Shown here: positions 36,025 to 44,623 of the stretch, in pieces
How positions within the stretch are numbered: position 1 is the stretch's first letter
Layout: the number at the start of each line of letters is the position of its first letter
Assembly: GCA_963720645.1 (NCBI GenBank)
Contig: CAVRFX010000016.1
Coordinates: 248,001 to 312,000, forward strand
Reading direction: 5' to 3'
Source of the DNA: RYN-230 sp963720645
GTDB taxonomy: Bacteria > Actinomycetota > Actinomycetes > Streptosporangiales > Streptosporangiaceae
DNA length: 64,000 bases
Position numbers and translations under genes: made by a program
Notes under the pieces: model-generated
The model's input: the letters and a program-made list of their open reading frames with translations, nothing else
What the model was told of the DNA's origin: nothing
Databases searched by the model: none

Positions 36025-37362
36025 ATGATACGGGAGGTGGCAGTGACAGTCACGACGGCTGGCGGACTGGACGGCGCGACCCCCGGCCTGGCCGGCCCGC
36101 GGTCCGCGGCACGTCCCCCGCTCATCCGGGCCATGAACGAGCGGCTGCTGCTCAGCCACATCCGGGACCTGGGGCCCATCTCCCGCGCGGACCTGGCCCG
36201 GCTGTCCGGGCTGTCCAAGCCGACCGTGTCCCTGGCCCTGGCCACGGTCGAGCGGGCCGGCCTGGTCCGCACGGCCGGGCAGCGCACCGGGGTGCCCGGG
36301 CGGTCCGCCCGCCTCTACGAGGTCCGTCCCGAGGCGGGCTACGTGCTGGGCCTCGACATCGGGCACAAGTACATCCGGGGCGCCCTCGCCGACCTGGCCG
36401 GCGGCATCGTGGCCGCGTCGGCGATCCCGTCGCGGGCCTCGAGCGTGCACGGCCGGGTCGGCGAGCTGATCCGGCTGGCCGACGAGCTGTGCGCGCACGC
36501 CGGGGTCCCGCGGCAGGCGGTCACCCAGACCGTCATCGGCAGCCCGGGCGTGTACGACCCGCGGCGCAACTCCATGGCCCTGACCGGCGGGCTGCCCGGC
36601 TGGGACCGGCCCGCGGTCCTGGCCGACCTGCGCGCGGCGTTCGGCCAGTCGCTGGTGGTCGAGAACGACGTGGACGCCGCGGCCCTGGCCGAGCGCACCC
36701 ACGGTCATGGCCGGGACGCGGACAGCTTCGCGTTCGTCTCGGTCGGCAGCGGGATCGGCATGGGCCTGGTGGTCGGCGGCCGGCTGCACCGGGGCAGGCA
36801 CGGCGTGGCCGGGGAGATCGCCTACCTGCCGATCTCCGGCGGCCAGGGCGACGACCCCGGTGACGCCCGGCGCCGGGGCGCGCTGGAGGCCGCCGCCTCC
36901 GCCCCGGCCGTGGTCCGCGCGGCCCGGCGCGCGGGCATGCGCGGCCAGGTCTCCGCCCGCCGGGTGTTCGAGGCGGCCGCGGCCGGGGACGAGCGGGCCG
37001 CCGCCGTCGTGGCCGGGGAGGCCGAGTTGGTGGCCCGGGTGCTGTGCTGCGTGGTGACCATCGTCGACCCGGCCCTCATCGTGCTCGGCGGCGGGGTGGG
37101 ACAGGCCCCCGGCTTCGCCGCCGCGGTCACCCGCGAACTCCAGCAGATCGCCCCGGTCATGCCGGAGGTACGCGTCAGCGCGCTGGGCAGCGACGTCGTG
37201 GTGCACGGCTGCCTGGCGGCCGGGGCGGAGCTGGCCTGGAAGCAGCTCACCGCGACGCTGCCCGCCGCGCTGGGCCCGGACGGCGCCGGGCCGGCTGGGT
37301 TAGCGGGCCTGGCTGGCCTGGCCGGCCTGCGCGGCCTAGCGGGCTTCGCGGCGGCGAAGTAG
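36025..37362 (+). CDS. ROK family transcriptional repressor (NagC/XylR-like)
   Basis: 445 residues. N-terminal winged helix (ISRADLARLSGLSKPTVSLA) then a ROK domain with LGLDIGHKYIRGALADL, VENDVDAAALAE and SVGSGIGMGLVVGGRLH. The zinc Cys cluster is lost (DARRRGALEAAAS). The C-terminal tail repeats GLAGLAGLAGLRGLAG, from a degenerate 9-bp repeat. It probably represses the divergent oligosaccharide operon through the 35917 palindrome and is released by a sugar or sugar phosphate. ATG 36025 is used; GTG 36040 is another possible start. Confidence 0.9.
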   Translation: MIREVAVTVTTAGGLDGATPGLAGPRSAARPPLIRAMNERLLLSHIRDLGPISRADLARLSGLSKPTVSLALATVERAGLVRTAGQRTGVPGRSARLYEVRPEAGYVLGLDIGHKYIRGALADLAGGIVAASAIPSRASSVHGRVGELIRLADELCAHAGVPRQAVTQTVIGSPGVYDPRRNSMALTGGLPGWDRPAVLADLRAAFGQSLVVENDVDAAALAERTHGHGRDADSFAFVSVGSGIGMGLVVGGRLHRGRHGVAGEIAYLPISGGQGDDPGDARRRGALEAAASAPAVVRAARRAGMRGQVSARRVFEAAAAGDERAAAVVAGEAELVARVLCCVVTIVDPALIVLGGGVGQAPGFAAAVTRELQQIAPVMPEVRVSALGSDVVVHGCLAAGAELAWKQLTATLPAALGPDGAGPAGLAGLAGLAGLRGLAGFAAAK

Positions 37363-37841
37363 GCGCTGGAGTCCCGGCGCCACAGCAGGATGATCGCGCC
37401 CAGGCCGGCCAGCCAGACCAGCAGGAGCAGCACGATCCCGATGAGCTGCGTGCGGCCGGGCCAGGCTGGCGAGCAGGATCAGCGTGTTCAGCCCGAATAG
37501 CACGGACGACATGATCCGGGCCCAGGACTTCCCGGCCTTGTTCGCCGCGGGCCATCCACAGCCACAGCCCGATCGTGATGGCCTGGATGAACACTTCGTA
37601 GACCACCAGGGCCGACGGCGGCCGGTGCACGCGGCTGGCCGAGTAGGCCGGGAAGTCGCGTGGATGGCGCGTCCTGGTGCTGGCGATGGTCACCAGCGCC
37701 ACGATGATGACGAGCGCGCTGGCGGCCGCGCCGGCGTACATGAACCGCCGGCGTTCTGGATGGAGGCCGGCCGTTCCGGCGCCTGGGCGGCCGGTTCCGC
37801 TCGCCGCGGGTCTGCGCCCTTGCGGGGTACGGCTGGTACAT
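37336..37841 (-). CDS. small four-helix membrane protein (frameshifted)
   Basis: Start ATG 37841 follows CAGGAG. A Pro/Arg-rich N-terminus is followed by FMYAGAAASALVIIVALVTI, LVVYEVFIQAITIGLWLWMA, a helix near SVLFGLNTLILLASL, and LLLLVWLAGLGAIILLWRRD with SSAYF at the end. This matches a common actinobacterial membrane family without known function. At least three frame changes are needed; the TAG at 37336 is the likely stop, giving a 27-bp overlap with the convergent ROK gene. Confidence 0.65.
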
Positions 37842-37978
37842 GAAAGCTCCTGGCTGAAATCCCGGTGGGCGCGCCGAACGGCTAACCACGGGTCACCAGG
37901 ACGGGTCACCAGGCCGGCAGCGGACCGAGCCTAGCGGCGCGGGCCACGCATGCCTAGGCCGCGGCGCAGCGCCACAAC

Positions 37979-38049
37979 CGGGTCGGGCGTGGGGGATGCA
38001 GCTGGGGTCAGCGGGCGTGCGGCCGGGTCGGGCGTGGGGGTGCAGCCCC
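37979..38049. repeat. imperfect direct repeat, 47-bp period
   Basis: CGGGTCGGGCGTGGGGG occurs at 37979 and about 38026, each followed by (A)TGCAGC. Lies in the 209-bp gap after the ATPase gene, which holds no other feature I can see. Confidence 0.6.
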
Positions 38050-38050
38050 G

Positions 38051-38605
38051 TCAGGCGTCGGGGTGCAGCAGCGCCCAGACCACCTTGCCGCCGCCGTCGA
38101 GCAGGTGCCATCCCCACCGGACGCAGCACGACTCGACCACGTTCAGCCCGCGGCCGTTCTCCGCACAGGGCCCGGGGTCGCGCAGCACGGGAATGCCGCT
38201 GCCCGGGTCGGTGACCATGCACATCACGTACGGGGCCTGGCCGAGCAGCCGGAGCCGGATGGGGGAGTCGCTGGTGACCGGCGGGCCCGCGGGCACCCCG
38301 TGCCGCAGCGCGTTCGTCACCAGTTCGGAGATCACGAGGCTGGCCACGTCAGCCAGGTCCGGAAGGCTCCAGTCGCGGAGGACGGAACAGGTGAAGTCGC
38401 GCGCGGTCTTGACCGCCTCCGGTACCGGGCGCAGCCCGCAGGTCGCGGAAGGCTGGGTGGCGGCCAGTTCGTCAAGAGTGGGGACCGGAGGGCGCAGCGG
38501 GCTCGTGTAGCGCATCCCGGATGGCTCCCCCGGGGAGAGGAGCCACTCATGGCCCACGCTGATGACCTCCGTCTTGACTGGCGAGGCCGCCCGGTGTGCG
38601 GTCAT
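38051..38605 (-). CDS. ATP-binding anti-sigma-like protein (HATPase_c, RsbW type)
   Basis: 184 residues from ATG 38605 (longer frame upstream lacks a ribosome site). GHKL ATPase motifs: LVISELVTNALRHG (N box), VTDPGSGIP (G1) and ENGRGLNVV (G2). Such proteins sit beside Scr1-type XRE regulators and DUF397 proteins in streptomycetes, for example at whiJ/abaA-like loci, and affect development. Divergent from the XRE gene. Confidence 0.9.
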   Translation of the reverse strand: MTAHRAASPVKTEVISVGHEWLLSPGEPSGMRYTSPLRPPVPTLDELAATQPSATCGLRPVPEAVKTARDFTCSVLRDWSLPDLADVASLVISELVTNALRHGVPAGPPVTSDSPIRLRLLGQAPYVMCMVTDPGSGIPVLRDPGPCAENGRGLNVVESCCVRWGWHLLDGGGKVVWALLHPDA

Positions 38606-38645
38606 CGGGTTCCCGTCTGTCTCCTGGTACTTAGTCGTGCGTGTG

Positions 38646-38728
38646 GCGCGCAAGCGCTATCATCGCGTACAGACCTTGCAAGCGCAAGGGCGGATGCACG
38701 TGCAGATGAATGTGCGGGATGCATGTGC
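38646..38728. promoter_or_regulatory. repeat-rich regulatory region of the Scr1 module
   Basis: Contains CCTTGC-AAGC-GCAAGG (38674-38689), a repeated GCAAGCGC (38650, 38678), and GGATGCACGTGC / GGATGCATGTGC (38692-38703 and 38717-38728), spaced 25 bp. Likely operator for the XRE protein. Confidence 0.5.
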
Positions 38729-38796
38729 GAGCCGTAAGGAGACCTCAACGGGAGGAGCTGCTGACGGATTCCTGAGACGAAATCCAGGGGGATGGC

Positions 38797-39669
38797 GTGA
38801 TCTCAGTTCAGCCGGGAAGCGGTCCAACGGTGCTTCGCATACTTCTCGGTTCTCAGCTGCGGGGGCTGCGCGAGGCAAAAGGGATCACACGCGAGCAGGC
38901 CGGGTACGCGATCCGCGCATCCGGCTCGAAGATCAGCCGCATGGAGCTCGGACGAGTCGGCTTCAAAGAGCGCGACGTTGTCGATTTGCTGGAGATGTAT
39001 GGCGTCAGCGATGAGACAGAGCGAGCCACCCTTGTGGCACTCGCCAGAGAGGCTAATTCGCCTGGCTGGTGGCATAAATACGGGGATGTTCTGCCGGACT
39101 GGTTCCAGGTGTACGTGGGCCTGGAGGAAGCCGCGGCACTCATCAGGCTCTATGAGGTGCAGTTCGTTCCGGGCCTGCTTCAGACGGCGGACTACGCACG
39201 GGCGGTCGTGTCCCTCGGCCAGCCGGGCGCTTCCGCCGAGGAAGTCGAGCGCAGGGTAAGCCTGCGGATCGCCCGGCAGGAATTGCTCCGCAAACCGGGG
39301 GCTCCGCGGTTGTGGGCAGTGGTAGATGAAGCGGCGCTTCGGCGGCCGATCGGTGGCGGGGAGGTGATGCGGGCGCAGCTCGAGCGGCTGACCGAGATGA
39401 CCAGAGAACCCAACATCACACTCCAGGTAGTGCCATTCAGTTCCGGTGGCCACGCGGCTGAGGGTGGTGCGTTCACGATCCTCCGGTTCCCGGAGGTCAA
39501 CCTTCCGGACGTGGTTTACGTGGAGCAGCTGACCAGTTCTCTCTACCTGGATAAGCGCGACGACGTGGAACGGTACACCGAGGTGATGGAGCGCCTCAGT
39601 GTCGAGAGCGAGTCGCCTGAACACACCACAGAAATCCTGAGCGGAATGCTTAAGGAAGTCGATAGATGA
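38797..39669 (+). CDS. Scr1-family XRE helix-turn-helix regulator
   Basis: 290 residues from GTG 38797. N-terminal XRE HTH (LRGLREAKGITREQAGYAIRA, SKISRMELGRVGF) and the DUF5753/Scr1 domain (YEVQFVPGLLQTADYARAV, ITLQVVPFSSGGH, YVEQLTSSLYLD). These are WhiJ-like regulators whose activity is countered by a DUF397 partner. The stop overlaps the DUF397 start (ATGA). Base composition of this gene and the next is less GC-extreme than that of its neighbours. Confidence 0.93.
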   Translation: MISVQPGSGPTVLRILLGSQLRGLREAKGITREQAGYAIRASGSKISRMELGRVGFKERDVVDLLEMYGVSDETERATLVALAREANSPGWWHKYGDVLPDWFQVYVGLEEAAALIRLYEVQFVPGLLQTADYARAVVSLGQPGASAEEVERRVSLRIARQELLRKPGAPRLWAVVDEAALRRPIGGGEVMRAQLERLTEMTREPNITLQVVPFSSGGHAAEGGAFTILRFPEVNLPDVVYVEQLTSSLYLDKRDDVERYTEVMERLSVESESPEHTTEILSGMLKEVDR

Positions 39670-39899
39670 ACACATACAACGGAATGCCTGCTACTGACTT
39701 GGTTGATGCTCGCTGGCGTAAGAGCAGCATCAGCAACTCGCAGGGAACCTGCGTCGAGCTGGCGCGCCTCACCGGAGGCGAGTTTGCCGTGCGGAACTCA
39801 CGCAACCCTGGAGGGCCCGCCCTCATCTACACCCGGGCTGAGATCGCCGCTCTCATCGAAGGCGTGAAGCGGGGCGAATTCGACGATTTGCTGGTCTAG
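39666..39899 (+). CDS. DUF397 protein (partner of the XRE regulator)
   Basis: 77 residues: ARWRKSSISNSQGTCVELA and FAVRNSRNPGGPALIYTRAE are the family signature. In streptomycetes, DUF397 proteins pair with Scr1-type regulators as antagonists, in toxin/antitoxin-like manner. Translationally coupled to the XRE gene. Confidence 0.93.
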   Translation: MNTYNGMPATDLVDARWRKSSISNSQGTCVELARLTGGEFAVRNSRNPGGPALIYTRAEIAALIEGVKRGEFDDLLV

Positions 39900-40020
39900 G
39901 ACCAGGCCCTTTTTCCGCGGGTAACGCCGGGCTGAGGTGCGAGTCCCGGCCCCGTGGGAGTGGCCACCGGCCGCCGTGTTCCTGCGCGACACGGCGGCCG
40001 GCGCATATCTATGCGGCAGT

Positions 40021-40035
40021 TAGAGTCCTCACGTG
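40021..40035 (+). promoter_or_regulatory. leaderless promoter -10 and GTG start
   Basis: TAGAGT at 40021-40026, six bases, then GTG 40033. Confidence 0.65.
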
Positions 40036-40818
40036 GCTCAGGTGCAGGTAGCGGTCGGTCCAGTCAGCCTGACCAGGCGGCTGCTGGTCTGGGAGATCGT
40101 CATCGTCTTCGCGCTGTCGCTAGGCGGCAGCGCGCTCTTCGCGATCATCGACCTGATCGCGTCGCTCACCGCCAGCAAGGCGCTGGGCAAGCAGCAGGCC
40201 CTGATCGTCGGCTCCCTCGCGCCGGGCCGCCCGTTGCTGGACCTCGTCCTGCAGCTGGCCAACCTGCTGATCGGGCTGGCTCCCGTCGCGCTCGTCTGCT
40301 ACCTGCTGGTCCGGGAAGGCACCACCCCGTCGGCCGCGATTGGCCTCGACGCCCGCGAGCCCGGGCCCGACCTGGCCAAGGGCGCCATCCTGGCCGCGCT
40401 CATCGGCGGTTCCGGCCTGGCTCTCTACCTGGCCGCCTACAAGCTCGGGCTGGCCCTGAACGTGGTCCCGGAGAACCTGCCCGACATCTGGTGGCGCATC
40501 CCCGTGCTGGTCCTGCAGGCCGCCCGGGACGGGATCCTCGAGGAGATCCTGGTCATCGGCTACCTGCTCCGGCGCCTGGACCAGCTGGGCATGTCACCCG
40601 CCCGGGCGATCGCGCTGAGCGCCGTGGTGCGCGGCTCCTACCACCTCTACCAGGGCTTCGGCGGTTTCATCGGCAACGCGGTGATGGGCGTGATCTTCGC
40701 GCTGCTTTACCGGCGGTGGAAGCGGGTCACCCCGCTGATCATCGCGCACGCCCTCATCGACACGGGGGCGTTCGTCGGCTACGCGGTCCTGCACGGCCAC
40801 GTCTCCTGGCTCCCCTAG
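40033..40818 (+). CDS. CPBP family intramembrane metalloprotease
   Basis: 261 residues with six to seven hydrophobic helices. Abi/CPBP motifs: double Glu in DGILEEILVIGYLL, His in RGSYHLYQGFGG and AHALIDTGAFVGY. The arginine of the usual EExxxR is not at the expected place, as in the common actinobacterial subgroup. Role may be prenyl-protein-type proteolysis or bacteriocin immunity; unknown here. Single gene, leaderless. Confidence 0.88.
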   Translation: MAQVQVAVGPVSLTRRLLVWEIVIVFALSLGGSALFAIIDLIASLTASKALGKQQALIVGSLAPGRPLLDLVLQLANLLIGLAPVALVCYLLVREGTTPSAAIGLDAREPGPDLAKGAILAALIGGSGLALYLAAYKLGLALNVVPENLPDIWWRIPVLVLQAARDGILEEILVIGYLLRRLDQLGMSPARAIALSAVVRGSYHLYQGFGGFIGNAVMGVIFALLYRRWKRVTPLIIAHALIDTGAFVGYAVLHGHVSWLP

Positions 40819-40849
40819 CCGCCGCGCTGCCCGCGGCGGCCGCAGGATC

Positions 40850-40907
40850 CGTTCGTGATCAACCGATTGGTGCTGCCAGGACAACACCAATCGGTTGATC
40901 ACGAACG
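40850..40907. repeat. perfect 23-bp inverted repeat with 12-base loop
   Basis: Arms 40850-40872 and 40885-40907, exact. They contain CGTTCGTGATCA. It lies 32 bp past the CPBP stop and 170 bp before the YbaK stop. Much more AT-rich than the surroundings. May be a terminator or a copy of a repetitive palindromic element. The rest of the 258-bp gap has GGCCGGGCTGAGGTCAGC-type direct repeats (near 40970-41090). Confidence 0.9.
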
Positions 40908-41076
40908 TGGGAAGCCTGCCCCGGGGGCGCACACGTAACACAAGCCACGCAGGCCGCAGGAGTTGCGGGCCGGGCCGGGCTGAAGGTCAGCTCGGCCGGG
41001 CCGGGGTCGGCGTGCCGACGGGGTCAGCGGCTCGGGGGCCAGCGGGCCGGGCTGAGGTCAGCGGGCCGGGCCGGGG

Positions 41077-41625
41077 TCAGCGGGCCAGGCTGGGGATGAC
41101 CAGGGCGCCGGGCAGGTGCGCGACCGCCGCGCCGGGCAGCACCAGCTTGGACCGCCGCAGGCCGCTGCCGATGACCACGGCCGGGGCGGCGGCGACCCGG
41201 GCGTCGACCAGGACGGGCCAGTCCGCGGGCAGGCCGATGGGGGTGATCCCGCCGTACTCCATCCCGGTCTCCGCCACCGCCACGTCCATCGGCGCGAACG
41301 ACGCCTTGCGCACGTCCAGGTGGCGGCGGGCAGCCCCGTTGACGTCGGCCCGGGTGGTGGCCAGCACGACGCAGGCCGCGAAGCGGGTCTCGCCGCCGCG
41401 CCGCCCGCTGATCACCACGCAGTTGGCCGACACGGCCGGCTCCACGCCGTAGCGCTCGCAGAACGCCGCGGTGTCGGCCAGCACGGGATCGATCTCCGCG
41501 ACGCCCGTCGAGTCGCCGGCCAGCGTGCCCTCCAGTGCCGCCAGCGCGCTGGCCACAGTCGGGGCCAGCAGGTCCGGCCCGCGGCCGGCCGGGACCACTT
41601 CAAGATCACCCATGGTCATCTGCAC
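41077..41625 (-). CDS. YbaK/ProX-type aminoacyl-tRNA deacylase
   Basis: 182 residues. Domain features: GVEPAVSANCVVISG, RRHLDVRKASFAPM (catalytic Lys), TGMEYGGITPIGLP and GSGLRRSKLVLPG. The family hydrolyses mischarged tRNAs such as Ala- or Cys-tRNA(Pro). GTG 41625 or ATG 41619 or 41613 could be the start. The divergent amidase promoter overlaps the start region. Confidence 0.92.
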   Translation of the reverse strand: MQMTMGDLEVVPAGRGPDLLAPTVASALAALEGTLAGDSTGVAEIDPVLADTAAFCERYGVEPAVSANCVVISGRRGGETRFAACVVLATTRADVNGAARRHLDVRKASFAPMDVAVAETGMEYGGITPIGLPADWPVLVDARVAAAPAVVIGSGLRRSKLVLPGAAVAHLPGALVIPSLAR

Positions 41626-41630
41626 CCGGC

Positions 41631-41645
41631 TATCCTGCCACCATG
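41631..41645 (+). promoter_or_regulatory. leaderless promoter -10 and ATG start
   Basis: TATCCT at 41631-41636, six bases, then ATG 41643. Confidence 0.6.
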
Positions 41646-43219
41646 CCCGAGCCCGCCGCCGCGCCCGGGGCCGCCACGGCCAGCGCCAAAGGGCCAGCGC
41701 CCGGCCAGCGCCAAAGCGGCCAGCGCCAAGCGGCCGGCGCCACGGCCGGGACGCCCTCCTCCGTCGCGGAGACCACCCGGTACCTGGACCGGATCACCGA
41801 GCTCAATCCCGTCCTCGGCGCGGTCATCACGGTCAGCCCGGACGCCCTCGACCAGGCCGCGGCCCGTGATCAGCAGCAGCAGGCCCCGGGCCCCCTGCAC
41901 GGCGTCCCCGTCCTGATCAAAGACAACATCGACGTCCGCGGCCTGCCCGCCACCGCCGGCTCGCCCGCGCTGCTCGACGGGACGGGCCGCGGTGACGCGT
42001 TCCTGGTCACCCGGCTGCGCGAGGCGGGCGCGGTGATCCTCGGCAAGGCGAACCTGTCCGAGTGGGCCAACTTCCGGTCCTACCGGTCCACCAGCGGCTG
42101 GAGCACGCTGGGCGGCCAGGCCGCCAACCCGCACGCCCTGGACCGCAACCCGTCGGGGTCGAGCTCCGGGTCCGGTGTGGCCGTGGCGGCCGGGCTGGCC
42201 CCGCTGGCGGTCGGCACCGAGACCGACGGGTCGATCGTGTGCCCGGCCAGCGCGTGCGGCGTGGTCGGCATCAAGCCCACGCTGGGCCTGGTCAGCCGGC
42301 GCGGGATCGTGCCGGTCTCGGCGGCCCAGGACACCGCGGGCCCGATGGCCCGGACCGTGGCCGGGGCGGCGGCGCTGCTCGGCGTGCTGGCCGGCCCGGA
42401 CCCGGAGGACCCGGTGACCGCGGCCGCGGCGGGCCTGCCGCGGACTACACGGCCTTCCTCGACCCTGGCGCGCTGGCCGGGACCCGGCTCGGCGTGTGGC
42501 GGGACGGCTGCCCCGAGGCGGGTGACGCGATCATGGCCGTCCTCGACCAGGCCACCGGCGTGCTGCGGGACCTCGGCGCCACCGTGCTCGACCCCGTCGA
42601 GCTCCCCGGCGCGGCGGGAATCGGCGACCCCGAATGGTTGTCGTTGCTGCATGAATTCAAGCGCGATATCAACGCGTACCTGCGCGCACTGCCCGGCCAT
42701 GCGCCGCGGTCACTCGCGGAGCTCATCGAGTTCAATCTCCGCAACGGTCCGGTCGTGCTCCCTCATTTCGGCCAGGAGATCTTCCTGCGGGCCGAGGCCA
42801 CCAGCGGGGATCCGGCTGACCCAGCCGCGCAGGCCACCCGGGCCGAGGCCACCGGCCGGGCCCGGGAGGCGCTGGATGGGCCGCTGGCCGGGCTGCGGCT
42901 CGACGCGATCGTCACGCTGACCGCGAACCCGGCGGGCCTGACCGACTACGTGCTGGGCGACAACGGGGTGTTCCACACCTCGGGGCCGTCGGCGGTGGCC
43001 GGGTACCCGGCCATCTCGGTCCCGGCGGGCCAGGTCCGCGGGCTGCCGGTGGGGCTGTCGTTCCTCGGCCCGGCGTGGAGCGAGCCCGCGCTGATCGGCC
43101 TGGCCTACGCGTTCGAGCAGGCGTCGCAGGCGCTGAGCTGGCCGTCCCTGCAGGACACCCTGCCGCCCGCGGTCGGCCGCAGCGATAGCCTGCGCTCATG
43201 GATTCCTGGCGTGGCGTAA
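41643..43219 (+). CDS. amidase (amidase signature family), frameshifted
   Basis: About 525 residues. Ser-cisSer-Lys triad: Lys in VLIKDNIDVRG, cis-Ser and nucleophile in NPSGSSSGSGVAVAAGLAPL, with GTETDGSIVCPAS. Starts with a repeat-rich Ala/Gln/Lys tail encoded by GGCCAGCGCCAA-type repeats. One base is missing near 42440, joining AAAGLP to DYTAFLDPG. It lacks Gat-complex neighbours, so it is more likely a general amide hydrolase than GatA. mshC starts inside its last 22 bp. Confidence 0.88.
43186..43200 (+). promoter_or_regulatory. leaderless -10 of mshC inside the amidase gene
   Basis: TAGCCT at 43186-43191, six bases, then ATG 43198. Confidence 0.6.
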
Positions 43220-44529
43220 GCGTTCCTGACTTGCCCGGGCACGGCCCGGAGCCCCTCGTGTTCGACACGGCGGCCGGCGAACTCGCGGTCGCCGCGGCCG
43301 GCCCGGACGCCACCCTGTACGCGTGCGGGATCACCCCGTACGACGCCACCCATATCGGGCACGCCGCCACGTTCATGGCCTGGGACCTGCTCGTGCGGGC
43401 CTGGCGCGACGCCGGCCACCACGTGACCTACGTGCAGAACGTGACCGACGTGGACGACCCGCTGCTGGAGCGGGCGGCCCGGGACGGCGACGACTGGCGC
43501 GCGCTGGCCGACCGGGAGATCGACCGCTACCGCGCGGACATGGCCGCGCTGCGGGTGCTGCCGCCCACCCGGCTGGTCGGCGCGGTTGAGGCCCTCGGGG
43601 TCATCGAACGGTTCGCGGGCCGCCTCGCCCAGCGCGGGGCCCTGTACGGCCTGGAGGGGGACGAGTACTTCGCCCGGGCCAGCGACGAGGCGTTCGGGTC
43701 GGTGTCGGGGCTGGACCGGGGGGAGATGCTGGAGCTGTCCGCGGAGCGCGGCGGCGATCCCGGCCGGCCCGGTAAGAAGGACCCGCTGGACGCGCTGGTC
43801 TGGCTGGCGGGCCCGGCCGGACGAGCCGGCCTGGGCGTCCCGGTTCGGCCAGGGGCGGCCCGGCTGGCATGTGGAATGCGCGGCGATCTCCACCGAGTAC
43901 CTGGGCAGCAGGTTCGACGTCCAGGCGGGCGGCACCGACCTGATCTTCCCGCACCACGAGATGAGCGCCTCGCACGCGCGGGTGGCGCTCGACCCGGATG
44001 CGTTCGCGCGGCACTACGCGCACGCCGGGATGGTCCGGCTGGACGGCGAGAAGATGTCGAAGTCGCTCGGCAACCTGGTGTTCGTGTCCCGCCTGCTGGG
44101 GCAGGGGCACGACCCCATGGCGGTCCGGCTGGCCATCCTGGCGCACCACTACCGCCACGACTGGGACTGGACCGACGCGGGGCTGGCCGCCGCGGGCGGC
44201 CGGCTGGCCCGCTGGCGGGAGGCGGTACGGGCAGCCCCCGCCGCGTCCCTGCCCGCCGCGGAGGCGGTGCTGGCCGGGGTGCGGGAGCGGCTCGCCGACG
44301 ACCTCAACGCCCCGGGTGCCCTGGCGGTCGTGGATGCCTGGGCCGACGCGGTCCTCGCCGGGCCTGGTGGCGCCGGGCCTGGTGGCGCTGGGTGGGGCTG
44401 GGGCTGGGGCTTGCCGCTGGGGCTGGTGGCGACGGGGCTGGTGGCGGCCCGTCGCCGGCGGACACGCTGTCCACGGCCGGGGCGCTGGTCCGGGACACGG
44501 TGGACGCCCTGCTCGGCGTCATCCTGTAG
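43198..44529 (+). CDS. mshC: L-cysteine:1D-myo-inositol 2-amino-2-deoxy-alpha-D-glucopyranoside ligase (frameshifted)
   Basis: Mycothiol biosynthesis ligase joining Cys to GlcN-inositol. Class I tRNA-synthetase fold with CGITPYDATHIGHAATF (HIGH motif), VQNVTDVDDPLLERAARDG, PGWHVECAAISTEYLG, LIFPHHEMSASHA and KMSKSLGN. The frame is disturbed twice: a CTGG four-base duplication at 43804-43807 in TGGCTGGCGG, and again near 44390 in a GGGCTGG-repeat, after which the C-terminus LSTAGALVRDTVDALLGVIL is in the first frame. It includes a ~25-residue Gly/Trp-rich stretch not usual in the family. MshC is normally conserved, so error is likely. Confidence 0.93.
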   Translation: MDSWRGVSVPDLPGHGPEPLVFDTAAGELAVAAAGPDATLYACGITPYDATHIGHAATFMAWDLLVRAWRDAGHHVTYVQNVTDVDDPLLERAARDGDDWRALADREIDRYRADMAALRVLPPTRLVGAVEALGVIERFAGRLAQRGALYGLEGDEYFARASDEAFGSVSGLDRGEMLELSAERGGDPGRPGKKDPLDALVWLAGPAGRAGLGVPVRPGAARLACGMRGDLHRVPGQQVRRPGGRHRPDLPAPRDERLARAGGARPGCVRAALRARRDGPAGRREDVEVARQPGVRVPPAGAGARPHGGPAGHPGAPLPPRLGLDRRGAGRRGRPAGPLAGGGTGSPRRVPARRGGGAGRGAGAARRRPQRPGCPGGRGCLGRRGPRRAWWRRAWWRWVGLGLGLAAGAGGDGAGGGPSPADTLSTAGALVRDTVDALLGVIL

Positions 44530-44574
44530 GACCGCGCGGCTGGCCCGGCCGCTACTAGCCGCCGCGGCCCGAGC

Positions 44575-44597
44575 GTGATATCGATGAGCGATATCAC
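44575..44597. promoter_or_regulatory. palindromic operator candidate
   Basis: GTGATATCG - ATGAG - CGATATCAC: perfect 9-bp arms, 27 bp upstream of the gene at 44624. AT-rich relative to surroundings. Possibly bound by the DNA-binding-like C-terminus of the next gene product. Confidence 0.6.
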
Positions 44598-44623
44598 TTC
44601 CTGACCGTGTCCCGGAGTCACCG

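Noticed and set aside
38562..39014. 150-codon frame on plus spanning the XRE promoter
   Set aside because: Crosses the promoter and the XRE start in another frame with no domain match.
40850..40907. Insertion-sequence terminal repeat
   Set aside because: Arms are only 12 bases apart, no target-site duplication or transposase; a hairpin is the simpler reading.
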